In this document: positions 1 through 7,405 of the stretch, in pieces
Position numbering within the stretch: position 1 is the stretch's first letter
How the letters are laid out: each line of letters begins with the position of its first letter
NCBI GenBank assembly: GCA_934467435.1
Contig: CAKSLR010000055.1
Span: 1-9,329, forward strand
Direction: 5' to 3'
Source: an uncultured Eubacteriales bacterium
GTDB taxonomy: Bacteria; Bacillota; Clostridia; Oscillospirales; CAG-272
DNA: 9,329 nt
Notes under the pieces: model-generated
Told to the model about the DNA's origin: nothing
Databases searched by the model: none
The model's input: the letters and a program-made list of their open reading frames with translations, nothing else
Translations under genes and position numbers: made by a program

Positions 1-3000
1 TCGTAACCGCGCTGCTGCCGATGACCAGCGGTTCGGTACCGTCAAGGAAGTTGATGCCCTTCAGATTGACGCACTTGTAGAACGCCTTATCCTGGATGAG
101 GGTAACCGTACCGGGGATGCTGACAAACCCGGCTTTGCCCGCGGGGCAAAGGATGAGGGTCTTCATATCCTTCGTGTACAGAACGCCGTTGAGCGTCTTA
201 TAATCCTCGGCCGTATCGGGAATGACGATTTCGGTCAGCGACGCGCACCCCGTAAAGGTATTCGCGCCCGCAAGAGCGAGTGTTTTGGTGGTTCCTTTAT
301 TCATGTAGGAGCCGAGCCGTTTCGGGAAGGTGAGCGACTTCAGCGAAGAGCAGCCGTAGAAGGCGTAGTCGCCGACCGAGAGTTTTCCGGTCACGTCGGC
401 ACCGGCTGCCGGTTCTTCAAAAATCACGCTCTCCAGCGCGGTGCAGCCGTAGAAGACCCGTTCACCGAGACCGACGATTTTCATTGCAGACTGTTTCGGG
501 TCGTAGGTACGGTTGACCACGCCTGCGGGGATGGTGATGCTCTTCAGTTTCGCGCAGCCGGAGAAGGAATATTCGCCGATGAAGGCAAGTTGCGAACCTG
601 CCTCAAAGGTGATTTTCTCCAGGCTCGTGCAGTTCTGGAATGCGTAACGCTCCAGCGAAGTTGCGCGGGCGGGGATCTCGATTTCCTTCAGTGCGGTACA
701 TCTCTGGAACGCGTAACCGCGGGTTGCGGAGCCGGTTGCCGAGGTCGTGTTACCGATGAGCAACGGCTCGGTGCCGCCCTTTTCAAAGGTGACCTTTTCC
801 AGTGCGGTACAGCCATAGAAAGCGTTGAATCCGATCTCCGTCAGATCCTTGGAAATTGTGATTTCCTTCAGTGCCGTACAGCCGGAGAACATGCTCTGCG
901 AAATCACGGGAAGCAGTCCGCCGCCGGCAACGGTGACCGAGGTCAGCATCGTGTTGCCGCCGAACAGGCTGGTGCCGAATTTTTTCACCGACTTCGGAAT
1001 CACCACCGTGGTAAGGGACGTGGAATTCAGCGCGCTGGCGCCCAGTTCCTCCAGCCCTTCGGGCAGCGAAATGGTTTTCAGCGACTGACAGTTGTTGAAC
1101 GCACCGTCGCCGATCACTTTAACGCCGGCGGGAATGACCACATTCTCAAACCGGGTGCAGTAATAGAAGGCATATTTCTGAATCTCGGTCACCGATGCGG
1201 GAATTGCAAAGGGCTCCAGCGAATCGCAACGGTAAAAAGCGGAATTGCCGATGCTGGTGATCCGGTCATGCAGTTCCACCCTGGTGAGCGTGGACTTACC
1301 GGTGCTCGAGAAATAGAACATCCTTTCGCCGACCGCGGTCGCGCGGGTGGGGAAGGTAAAACTGTGCAGCGCCGCGCACTCTTCAAACACCGAGGCGCCG
1401 AAGGTCAGCGGTTCCGTGCCGCCCTCTTCAAAACTCACTTCCTGCAGGGCGATACAACCCTTGAATGCCTCATCCCCGATCTCAATGATATTTTTGCTGA
1501 TGGTGATGCGGACCATCTTCCTGTTGCCGCTGAACACGCCGGCGCCGATCTTCTTCACCGTAGCGGGGATGGTATAATCGCCCGGACGGGTTTTGGAGAA
1601 GAAGATCAGCTCGGTCTGATCTTTCGTGAAGAGAACGCCGTCAATATCGCAGTAATTCTGGTTTGCGGCATCGACATACACGCCGACGAGGTTATCGCAG
1701 CCGTCAAACACGTTGAGGCGCAACTCGGTCACGCTGGCGGGAAGGTAAACGGAGGTCAGACCCACGCAGTCCTCAAAGACATAGTCGCCGAAAATCTGAT
1801 TTTCGCCGCCCTCTTCAAACGTGACGGACTTCATGCTCTTACAGCCGGAGAATGCCTTTTCGCCGATGGTTTTGAGCGTAGCGGGAACGACCAGTTCGCC
1901 GAGCTGGCTGCAACTGCTGAAGGCATTTTTGCCGATGTCGGTAACTCTGCTGCCCTTGACAAAGGACAGGGTGCGCAGACGGCTGCAACTGCCGAACGCA
2001 TACTCACCGATGGTCTGATCGGCAAACGCACCGTCGCCGAACGTCAGCGAATCCATCATCGAGCAGCCGTAAAAAGCGCGGGTGCCGATGGAGGAGACGA
2101 AGCCGGGGATGGTAACGGATTGCAGTTTGGTGCACTGATAGAACGCCTTTTCCCCGATTGCCACGATACCGGCGGGAACGGTGTACGCTCCGTCTCTGCC
2201 GAGGGGGCAATAGAGGATCGTGGTTTTATCTTTATCGCAGATCACGCCGTCGATGGAAGCGTAGTTGGTACTTCCCTCTTCCATATGGATGCGCGCCAGT
2301 TTCGAGCAGTAGGTAAAGATATCCGTTGTGAAGGTCGAAAGGCGGGCGGGCAGCGTAATCTCGGTCAGTGCCGAGCAACTGCTGAACGCCTTGGCGGCGA
2401 TTTCCAGCGTCTTGGTATCCTCGCCTTCCTTGACCGGAAGGAAGGTGACGGTTTCGAGCTTCTTGCAGTTGTAGAACGCATTCTGCTCGATCTTGACCAC
2501 CGACGCGGGGATGGTAACCGACGAAATGGTGGAGCCGGAGAAGAGTTTCAGCGGGATGACCGTAACGCCGTCGGGCACCACGAAGTCACCCGTCACTTTC
2601 TGCGGCACGAATTTGAGTTCGAGCTGACCCGTTGCTTCATCCCGGTACATCAGAATGCCGTTATCGGAGGAATAAACGATGTCGTTATTCCCTTCCACGT
2701 GATAAATATTCACGCTCTGCAGTTTGGAGCAACCGGAAAAAGCGGTATCGGTCTCAATGATGCGGATGGTATCGGGAATGTTGACCGAGAGCAGTTTGGA
2801 ACACCTCTGGAACGCATACCCTTCCACTACGGTAACGCGGACGCCCTGATACATTTCGGGGATGGTGACCGAGGTGACGTAGGAGATACCGGCGCCCATG
2901 CTGACGGAATAGGTGCCGTCCTGGAGCTTGGCATAACTCAGCACGTCCAGCCAGTTCGCGTAAAGTTTGGTATCCTCACCGGCAATATCCCAGGGGAGCA

Positions 3001-5425
3001 GGCTGACGCCGTCATCCCAGGTGTACTGCACACCGCCGCCGTTCGCGGCACTGTACCAGCCGGCAAAGACCTTGGTGGCATCATCCGACTTCAGAGCAGG
3101 GAGGGTAAAGTGGGCACCGAAGACGAGATCGGCCGTAGCGGTCTTACCCGAGCCGTCGTCATATTCCAGAGTAACGTGGTAGGTTTTGCCCGTCCAGGCG
3201 GCGTAGAGCAGGGTGTCGCCCGACGCCTCGTAAACCGTGGCGGTGTAAAGCCCGGCGTTGCCGGCGGGGGCATTGTACCAACCGGCGAATTCAAAACCGG
3301 TTTTGGTGGCAGTGGGCAGGGTGAAGCGGTCGCCCTTTGCCAGGTAGATGGCGGAGACGGTCTCACCGCCGCGGGCATCGAATTCGATGGCGTACGCGGT
3401 GACATCCAGGCTGACCCAAGCCGACGTAAAGCCGGTATCATCGACATACCGCACCTCAACGGTGTTGATGCCGGCGCGGTCGAAGGTCACGGGGGCGGAC
3501 GATGCGCCGTCGGTGACCGTGAACGATTTTCCGCCGTTGACGCGGATCTCATAGGTCACGGCGTTGATGACGCTGTGCCAGTACACTCTGCCGTTTTCAT
3601 AACGGAGGGTGGGGTACATGGCACTGTAACGGATGCTGACCTCATCACTGTAAAGCGAAGAGGCAGCCCCCACGGCGCGCACGGAGACCGTATAATCCGT
3701 GCCGATGGCAAAGCCGGAAACGGCAGAAAGGTCAAAGGTCGGGTCGGTAACGGGATAAATCTTGCCGTCGATCTTCACTTCATAGGAAGCGGCGCCCTCT
3801 ACGGCGTCAAAGGTCAGCGTTTTGCCGACCAGGCGCAGGTTGCCCGGGGTGGGCAGGGAGCCTTTGGCATAGGTATATTCCGCTGCGGCGGGGGAGTTGA
3901 AGCCCTCGGTCACCGGCGTCACGCTGACGGTGAGCGCACCGGTATAGGGCTTGAGGCTGACATACGTCTCCCCGTTGTTTCTGACAACATAAGTCTTGTC
4001 GCCCTGTTTGACGACGACCAGATACCGGGTCGCGCCGGGCACGGCAGCCCAGCGAAGGACGGCATTCTCTTCTTCCACGCGGAAGCCGCCGGCGGCAGCC
4101 AGCGTCCGGTCGCAGACAAAGGCATCGGACACGGAGGAGGCGTAGCCGTCCGCCACCGCGATGACGCGGATGCGGATGCCGCCCTCTTTCATTTGGCAGT
4201 TGGCGAAGTTGTAGTAGGTGGAATTGCCGTTATCGAGTGCGGTGTGGCTGTGCGCGGAGTTGCCGCATTCGATGGAGATGAGGTACTTCTCTGCCCCCTT
4301 CACCGGTACGAACACGAGCACGGAAGGGTCGATAAACGTGCCGAAGGAAACGCGCGGAAGCGCCTTATTCTTATAGTACCGCACGGTTTCCTCGGAGTTG
4401 TTTTCGGAGGATGCCGCAACCGCGGTGACGCGGATGATGTAATCACCGGCGGGAGCGTTGGCAAAATCAATATTTTCGGAGGTGGTACCGACGGTCTTAT
4501 CGATGCCGGAGAAGCCCTCGGGCCCCGTGACGATCAGGCGGTAGCTGGCGCCGAGAATGGCTTCCCATTCCACGCCCTTTTCCGTAACGCTGACGATCGG
4601 CGCATTCAGTTTGCCGGAGGCGGAAGCGGGCTGCCATACGGCAAAGAGGGTGGTGTTTTCGGCAAATACCATGTCCTCCGTATAGCGGTAGGAGAGTTTA
4701 TCGCCCTCATTCGCCATGCTGACGAACCAGCCGGCGAAGGTATAGCCCTCCCGCGTGGGAGTGGGCGCACCGTAGAGTTTGCCGCCGATGGTAGCGGTCT
4801 TTTCATACGTCAACCCGTCCACACCCGTCACATAGGAGACGGTGTATTCGGACTGCCCGAGTTCGGTCTTTGCCCAGGCGGCATACACCGCGGTATCGGC
4901 GGTGATGACGGTGGAATCAAAGTTGAAGGGCGTTTTGCACGCCGCGTCGGCATACCAGCCGAGGAACACGTACCCCTCACGGGTCGGATCGGCGGGCTTT
5001 TTCGCGGTGTTGCCGTTCAACACGGTCTCGGCGGGCACGGCGCTGCCGCCGTTTGCCTCAAAGGAGACGGTATAAGCCGTCTTGCGCAGCAGGCGCAGAG
5101 ACGTGCCGTTATATTCGAGGGTAACGACGTTGTCCTTCAGGGTGGCGGTCACGGTTGCGGTGTCGCCCTCCTTCAGGGTCAGGGTCTCCCCCTCCAGCGT
5201 ATAGGAGCCGATGAGGCTCGCATTTTTCATGCTCAGAAGGAACTGCTTGCCCTGGAACAGGGTCAGCGTATGTTCGTACCCGTCCACGTCACAATAGTAT
5301 GTACCGAGTTCGGGGCCGTCTTCTTCCTTTGCGGGACCGCACCCGCCGCACGCAAACAGCGACATTGCCAGCAAAAGGGCAAGGGCAAGCGTCAGCGTGG
5401 TGAGTACGATTTTTGTTTTCTTCAT
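1..5425 (-). CDS. Giant LRR_5 (BspA-like) lipoprotein with Listeria-Bacteroides and FN3-like repeats, 3' end beyond window
   Basis: Reading the minus strand from ATG at 5425 gives 1808 codons without a stop; the frame is still open at the left edge, so the C-terminus is missing. The start MKKTKIVLTTLTLALALLLA is a basic n-region plus hydrophobic core followed by lipobox L23-F24-A25-C26, so a lipid-anchored exported protein is expected. Domain order by eye: short N-terminal region 27-117; two Listeria-Bacteroides (Flg_new/InlB B) repeats 118-265 with the TREGY-x-F-x-GW core; about five FN3-like repeats 272-673, each with a W/F..V.GA..Y motif; two more Listeria-Bacteroides repeats 678-825; then about 30 BspA-type LRRs from about 828 to the edge, with the AFxxCxxLxxVxIPxxVxxIG pattern. 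Such proteins are surface adhesins or binding proteins; the ligand cannot be told. The start is supported by an AAGGAG site 7 nt upstream. Family assignment is firm, function is inferred. Confidence 0.93.
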   Translation of the reverse strand, partial: MKKTKIVLTTLTLALALLLAMSLFACGGCGPAKEEDGPELGTYYCDVDGYEHTLTLFQGKQFLLSMKNASLIGSYTLEGETLTLKEGDTATVTATLKDNVVTLEYNGTSLRLLRKTAYTVSFEANGGSAVPAETVLNGNTAKKPADPTREGYVFLGWYADAACKTPFNFDSTVITADTAVYAAWAKTELGQSEYTVSYVTGVDGLTYEKTATIGGKLYGAPTPTREGYTFAGWFVSMANEGDKLSYRYTEDMVFAENTTLFAVWQPASASGKLNAPIVSVTEKGVEWEAILGASYRLIVTGPEGFSGIDKTVGTTSENIDFANAPAGDYIIRVTAVAASSENNSEETVRYYKNKALPRVSFGTFIDPSVLVFVPVKGAEKYLISIECGNSAHSHTALDNGNSTYYNFANCQMKEGGIRIRVIAVADGYASSVSDAFVCDRTLAAAGGFRVEEENAVLRWAAVPGATRYLVVVKQGDKTYVVRNNGETYVSLKPYTGALTVSVTPVTEGFNSPAAAEYTYAKGSLPTPGNLRLVGKTLTFDAVEGAASYEVKIDGKIYPVTDPTFDLSAVSGFAIGTDYTVSVRAVGAASSLYSDEVSIRYSAMYPTLRYENGRVYWHSVINAVTYEIRVNGGKSFTVTDGASSAPVTFDRAGINTVEVRYVDDTGFTSAWVSLDVTAYAIEFDARGGETVSAIYLAKGDRFTLPTATKTGFEFAGWYNAPAGNAGLYTATVYEASGDTLLYAAWTGKTYHVTLEYDDGSGKTATADLVFGAHFTLPALKSDDATKVFAGWYSAANGGGVQYTWDDGVSLLPWDIAGEDTKLYANWLDVLSYAKLQDGTYSVSMGAGISYVTSVTIPEMYQGVRVTVVEGYAFQRCSKLLSVNIPDTIRIIETDTAFSGCSKLQSVNIYHVEGNNDIVYSSDNGILMYRDEATGQLELKFVPQKVTGDFVVPDGVTVIPLKLFSGSTISSVTIPASVVKIEQNAFYNCKKLETVTFLPVKEGEDTKTLEIAAKAFSSCSALTEITLPARLSTFTTDIFTYCSKLARIHMEEGSTNYASIDGVICDKDKTTILYCPLGRDGAYTVPAGIVAIGEKAFYQCTKLQSVTIPGFVSSIGTRAFYGCSMMDSLTFGDGAFADQTIGEYAFGSCSRLRTLSFVKGSRVTDIGKNAFSSCSQLGELVVPATLKTIGEKAFSGCKSMKSVTFEEGGENQIFGDYVFEDCVGLTSVYLPASVTELRLNVFDGCDNLVGVYVDAANQNYCDIDGVLFTKDQTELIFFSKTRPGDYTIPATVKKIGAGVFSGNRKMVRITISKNIIEIGDEAFKGCIALQEVSFEEGGTEPLTFGASVFEECAALHSFTFPTRATAVGERMFYFSSTGKSTLTRVELHDRITSIGNSAFYRCDSLEPFAIPASVTEIQKYAFYYCTRFENVVIPAGVKVIGDGAFNNCQSLKTISLPEGLEELGASALNSTSLTTVVIPKSVKKFGTSLFGGNTMLTSVTVAGGGLLPVISQSMFSGCTALKEITISKDLTEIGFNAFYGCTALEKVTFEKGGTEPLLIGNTTSATGSATRGYAFQRCTALKEIEIPARATSLERYAFQNCTSLEKITFEAGSQLAFIGEYSFSGCAKLKSITIPAGVVNRTYDPKQSAMKIVGLGERVFYGCTALESVIFEEPAAGADVTGKLSVGDYAFYGCSSLKSLTFPKRLGSYMNKGTTKTLALAGANTFTGCASLTEIVIPDTAEDYKTLNGVLYTKDMKTLILCPAGKAGFVSIPGTVTLIQDKAFYKCVNLKGINFLDGTEPLVIGSSAVT
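2..2944 (-). repeat. BspA-type leucine-rich repeat (LRR_5) array, about 30 units, continues past left edge
   Basis: Residues about 828-1808. Units of about 23 residues repeat the pattern IPxxVxxIGxxAFxxCxxLxxV, for example AFQRCSKL, AFYNCKKL, AFSSCSAL, AFYGCTAL and AFQNCTSL. This is the Treponema/Bacteroides BspA-like LRR family, a solenoid used for binding host or microbial surface ligands. Two inserted modules interrupt the basic unit: a (D/L)-(I/N)-G-V-(I/L)-x-x-K-D stretch followed by a ladder ending in a YTIP-like motif (around residues 918, 1057, 1259 and 1744), and a V-x-F-E-x-G-G-T-E-P-L-x-x-G stretch (clear near residues 1335 and 1545 and at the left edge). Confidence 0.92.
2951..3394 (-). 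repeat. Two further Listeria-Bacteroides repeats before the LRR array
   Basis: Residues 678-744 and 749-825. The first runs from YAIEFDARGG through TGFEFAGWY to LYAAW; the second from YHVTLEYDDG through KVFAGWY to LYANW. The second is more divergent and lacks the TREGY lead-in. They form the junction between the FN3-like spacers and the LRR domain. Confidence 0.83.
3407..4612 (-). repeat. About five FN3-like repeats in the lipoprotein
   Basis: Residues about 272-673. Five units of 70-90 residues recur with a start like LNAPIVSV or LPTPGNLRL, a W/F-x-A/P-V-x-G-A-x-x-Y motif (GASYRLIV, GAEKYLISI, GATRYLVVV, GAASYEVKI, NAVTYEIRV) and a closing strand such as YIIRVTAVA, IRIRVIAVA or YTVSVRAVG. 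This is the pattern of degenerate fibronectin type III modules that serve as spacers or binding units. The exact boundaries and the FN3 label are by eye and uncertain; the repetition itself is clear. Confidence 0.7.
4631..5074 (-). repeat. Two Listeria-Bacteroides (Flg_new / InlB B-type) repeats, N-terminal pair
   Basis: Residues 118-185 and 194-265 of the lipoprotein. Both begin with YTVS-[FY], carry the PTREGY-x-F-x-GW core (GYVFLGW and GYTFAGW) and end in a Y/F-A-x-W strand (YAAW and FAVW), which is the hallmark of the family. These are small beta-rich modules found in tandem in surface proteins of Firmicutes and Bacteroidetes. Confidence 0.88.
5351..5425 (-). other. Lipoprotein (type II) signal peptide coding segment
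   Basis: Residues 1-25 of the giant LRR protein: two lysines at positions 2-3, a Leu/Ala-rich hydrophobic stretch at 6-21, and the lipobox LFA before Cys26, followed by GGCG. Cleavage by signal peptidase II before Cys26 and lipid anchoring to the outer face of the cytoplasmic membrane is the expected outcome. A second cysteine at 29 follows closely, but Cys26 fits the lipobox better. Confidence 0.85.
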
Positions 5426-5432
5426 ACCGAAT

Positions 5433-5438
5433 CTCCTT
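5433..5438 (-). promoter_or_regulatory. Ribosome binding site of the giant lipoprotein gene
   Basis: AAGGAG on the minus strand, 7 nt before the ATG at 5425. This settles the start codon of the lipoprotein gene. Confidence 0.9.
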
Positions 5439-5527
5439 CTTTCCGGGCGATGGGAACCCCGTTTTTTCTGCCGTGAAAAGCGGGTTCCGCCATAGTTTGA
5501 TGAATCTTTCCGGAAAATGTTTTCTGC

Positions 5528-5536
5528 ATTATAGCA
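5528..5536 (-). promoter_or_regulatory. Extended -10 promoter for the giant lipoprotein gene
   Basis: The minus strand reads TGC-TATAAT, a perfect -10 hexamer with a TGn extension. The hexamer 17 bp upstream (ACAAAT) is a poor -35, so the extension probably carries recognition. Initiation near 5521 would give a leader of about 95 nt. The surrounding 5520-5600 is clearly more AT-rich than the genes. Confidence 0.72.
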
Positions 5537-5871
5537 CATCGCCAAACCGAATTTGTGAACAAACCGTAAATTTTTATCCGATTATGACTTTTTATTTTTA
5601 TATCCTGCAAGACGGCTTGCAACGCATGGGCGTTTTTTTGCGTTTTTGCATTTTCAGGCGCAAATTATGCCATTTTTGCGGCGCATGGCGGCGGGAGGCA
5701 CAAGGGGGGGAAAAGAACCGCCGGATCCCCGCGTAAAAAGCGGTTCGTACCGTGGGGAGAGGAGAGGAACGCGGCGGCGGATGCCCCCTCCCCCCCCACG
5801 GGAGGGGCGGGCGGTTTGACGGATTCTGCACATTTTTTGACGGAAGGTGCCTATTTTTTTCTCCGGTGCCA

Positions 5872-5880
5872 TGCTATAAT
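5872..5880 (+). promoter_or_regulatory. Extended -10 promoter for the GH39 gene
   Basis: TGC-TATAAT on the plus strand: perfect -10 with TGn extension. No good -35 lies at the right distance; a TTGACG at 5837-5842 is 32 bp away and too far. Initiation near 5887 gives a leader of about 104 nt. Confidence 0.7.
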
Positions 5881-5903
5881 CGTGGTAGTTCCCGCCCGGC
5901 GGT

Positions 5904-5921
5904 CGGAGCGGCAGCGCTCCG
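5904..5921 (+). other. Hairpin in the GH39 gene leader
   Basis: CGGAGCG, loop GCAG, CGCTCCG: a perfect 7-bp GC-rich stem about 17 nt after the predicted transcription start. No U-run follows, so it is not a terminator. It may stabilise the 5' end of the message; no riboswitch class is recognised. Confidence 0.5.
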
Positions 5922-5976
5922 CGGAGAAAAAGCGGCAGGGTGGCACGGAAGAGGCGAAAACACGCCCTTATATAAG

Positions 5977-5984
5977 AAAGGAAG
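5977..5984 (+). promoter_or_regulatory. Ribosome binding site of the GH39 gene
   Basis: AAAGGAAG with 6 nt to the ATG at 5991. It supports this start and excludes longer in-frame or overlapping frames that begin further upstream. Confidence 0.85.
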
Positions 5985-5990
5985 AGTTTT

Positions 5991-7358
5991 ATGCGACAGA
6001 TTCATGCGGATTTTTCCCAGCCCGGCGGCAAAGTGCGCCCGCTGCACGCCGTCAACAACGGTCCGGTTTACAAGTTCACCGAAGATCAGCGCATCACCAA
6101 CCTTGACGCCTTCCGCGAAGCGAAGATTCCCTTTGCCCGTACCCACGACGCGGCGTTCTGCAACAGTTACGGCGGGGAACACATTGTGGACGTGCATATG
6201 ATTTTCCCCGATTTTGCCCGCGACCCGGACGACCCCGCCGCCTATGACTTCTGTCTGACCGACGAATACCTGCGCGTGATGCGGTTTGCGGGGGTGACGC
6301 CGTTTTTCCGCCTCGGCTCGAAGATTGAGCACTGGGCAAAAAAATACGGCACGCTGCCGCCGAAGGACAACGAAAAGTGGGCGCGCGTGTGCGAGCACAT
6401 CATCCGTCACTACACCGAGGGGTGGGCGGACGGTTTTCGGTGGGAGATGCCCTATTGGGAGATCTGGAACGAGCCGGACGGCGCGCCGGACAACGCCGAC
6501 CCGGTGGACAAAAAATGCTGGGGCGGCACGGCGGCAGAGTTTTACGAATTTTTTGCGGTGGCGGCAAAGCACCTCAAGCACTGTTTCCCCCATCTGAAAA
6601 TCGGCGGTCCCGCCACCGTATGCGCCGCAACGGACTGGGCGGAGCACTTTTTTGCCTATTTGCGCGAGCAGGATGTGCCGCTGGATTTTTACTCCTGGCA
6701 CCGCTACACCGCCGACCCGCGCGCGATTGCCGAGGACGCCCGCGCCGCGCGCGCGCTGCTTTGCCGCTACGGCTACCGCGAGGCGGAGAGCATTCTGAAC
6801 GAATGGAACTATGTGAAGAGTTTCTCGGGGCAGGACTGGATCGACTCGATCCGGGCGGAGAAGGGGCTGCGGGGCGCCGCGTTCACGGCAGCGGTGATGT
6901 GCGCAGCGTCCGCCGTGCCGGTGGATATGCTGATGTACTACGATGCCCGCCCCTGCGCGATGAACGGGCTGTTTGAGACCGACCTGGTCTGCAACCGGCT
7001 GAAGGGGTACTACCCCTTCCGTATGTTCGGGCGCCTTTATACCCTCGGCACCGAGGCTGCCTGCCGCGCGGAGGGAGACGACCTGTTCGCCTGCGCCGCC
7101 ATGCGGGCAGAGGGGGACGGGCGCGGGGCTGCCGTGCTGCTGACGCGCTATGCGGACGAGGCGACGGACGAGGCGGATGTGGCGCTGCGCCTGACTTCCC
7201 TGCCGTTCGGGGGTCCCGTGCGGCTGCGCTTCTACCTGCTGGACGAAGGGCATGACGAGGCGGCGGTGCGGGAAGAGTATCTTTCCTCCCCGGACGGGGT
7301 GGTGTACCTGCGGCTGAAGAATCTGGACACCTATCTGGTCACCGTCGAACCGATGTAA
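5991..7358 (+). CDS. GH39-like glycoside hydrolase (beta-xylosidase type)
   Basis: 455 residues with the retaining clan GH-A layout. W-x-E-I-W-N-E-P-D at 156-163 supplies the expected acid/base Glu161, and S-I-L-N-E-W-N-Y at 267-274 supplies the expected nucleophile Glu271. Between them, D-F-Y-S-W-H-R-Y at 232-239 is the usual strand motif of this family. The C-terminal part (about 350-455) is beta-rich, as in GH39 enzymes, which add a small beta-domain to the (beta/alpha)8 barrel. There is no signal peptide or membrane segment, so it should act in the cytoplasm on imported short glycosides. Known GH39 members are mainly beta-xylosidases and alpha-L-iduronidases; the substrate here cannot be read from the sequence, and a related clan-A family is the main alternative. 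It has its own promoter and ends directly at a terminator, so it is probably monocistronic. Confidence 0.82.
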   Translation: MRQIHADFSQPGGKVRPLHAVNNGPVYKFTEDQRITNLDAFREAKIPFARTHDAAFCNSYGGEHIVDVHMIFPDFARDPDDPAAYDFCLTDEYLRVMRFAGVTPFFRLGSKIEHWAKKYGTLPPKDNEKWARVCEHIIRHYTEGWADGFRWEMPYWEIWNEPDGAPDNADPVDKKCWGGTAAEFYEFFAVAAKHLKHCFPHLKIGGPATVCAATDWAEHFFAYLREQDVPLDFYSWHRYTADPRAIAEDARAARALLCRYGYREAESILNEWNYVKSFSGQDWIDSIRAEKGLRGAAFTAAVMCAASAVPVDMLMYYDARPCAMNGLFETDLVCNRLKGYYPFRMFGRLYTLGTEAACRAEGDDLFACAAMRAEGDGRGAAVLLTRYADEATDEADVALRLTSLPFGGPVRLRFYLLDEGHDEAAVREEYLSSPDGVVYLRLKNLDTYLVTVEPM

Positions 7359-7399
7359 AAAAAACCCCGGCTTCCCGCATGGGAAGCCGGGGGTTTTTT
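7357..7399. terminator. Bidirectional intrinsic terminator between convergent genes
   Basis: A perfect 12-bp stem, CCCCGGCTTCCC (7365-7376) with GGGAAGCCGGGG (7381-7392), and a GCAT loop. Eight A's lie to its left (7357-7364) and six T's to its right (7394-7399), so it works for both the GH39 gene (+) and the aspartase gene (-). It begins inside the TAA stop of the GH39 gene and ends 6 bp before the aspartase stop. Confidence 0.95.
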
Positions 7400-7405
7400 C
7401 GGGGG

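Larger units (their letters stand above)
5426..5990. other. Divergent intergenic control region, no gene seen
   Basis: 565 bp between divergent starts. Its left part (about 5500-5670) is AT-rich and includes T-runs; the middle (about 5670-5820) is very GC-rich with G8 and C8 homopolymer tracts and an imperfect hairpin, CCCCTCCC/GGGAGGGG, at 5785-5807. A 7-bp inverted repeat, GAACCGC/GCGGTTC, lies at 5715-5721 and 5740-5746 with an 18-nt spacer. Open frames here have no plausible start signal or family resemblance, so I call it non-coding. The two -10 elements are about 340 bp apart, leaving room for shared regulator binding, but I recognise no operator. Confidence 0.7.

Noticed and set aside
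590..5476. A 1628-codon open frame on the plus strand
   Set aside because: It lies in exact register opposite the minus-strand lipoprotein gene, begins at TTG without a ribosome binding site, and its product resembles no family, whereas the minus strand gives a signal peptide and clear repeat domains. It is an antisense shadow made possible by the absence of TTA/CTA/TCA codons.
5937..5948. AGGGTGGCACGG in the GH39 leader, resembling the T-box antiterminator sequence
   Set aside because: The match breaks at the conserved ACCG, the leader is only about 104 nt, no stem I or specifier features or following terminator are seen, and the downstream gene is not an amino-acid-related gene.
5752..6201. 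A 149-codon plus-strand frame overlapping the GH39 start
   Set aside because: It spans the GH39 promoter and leader, has no start signal, and overlaps the GH39 gene out of frame.
5874..7253. A 459-codon open frame on the minus strand over the GH39 gene
   Set aside because: It is the in-register antisense of the GH39 gene, runs into the intergenic region, and has no start signal or recognisable domain.
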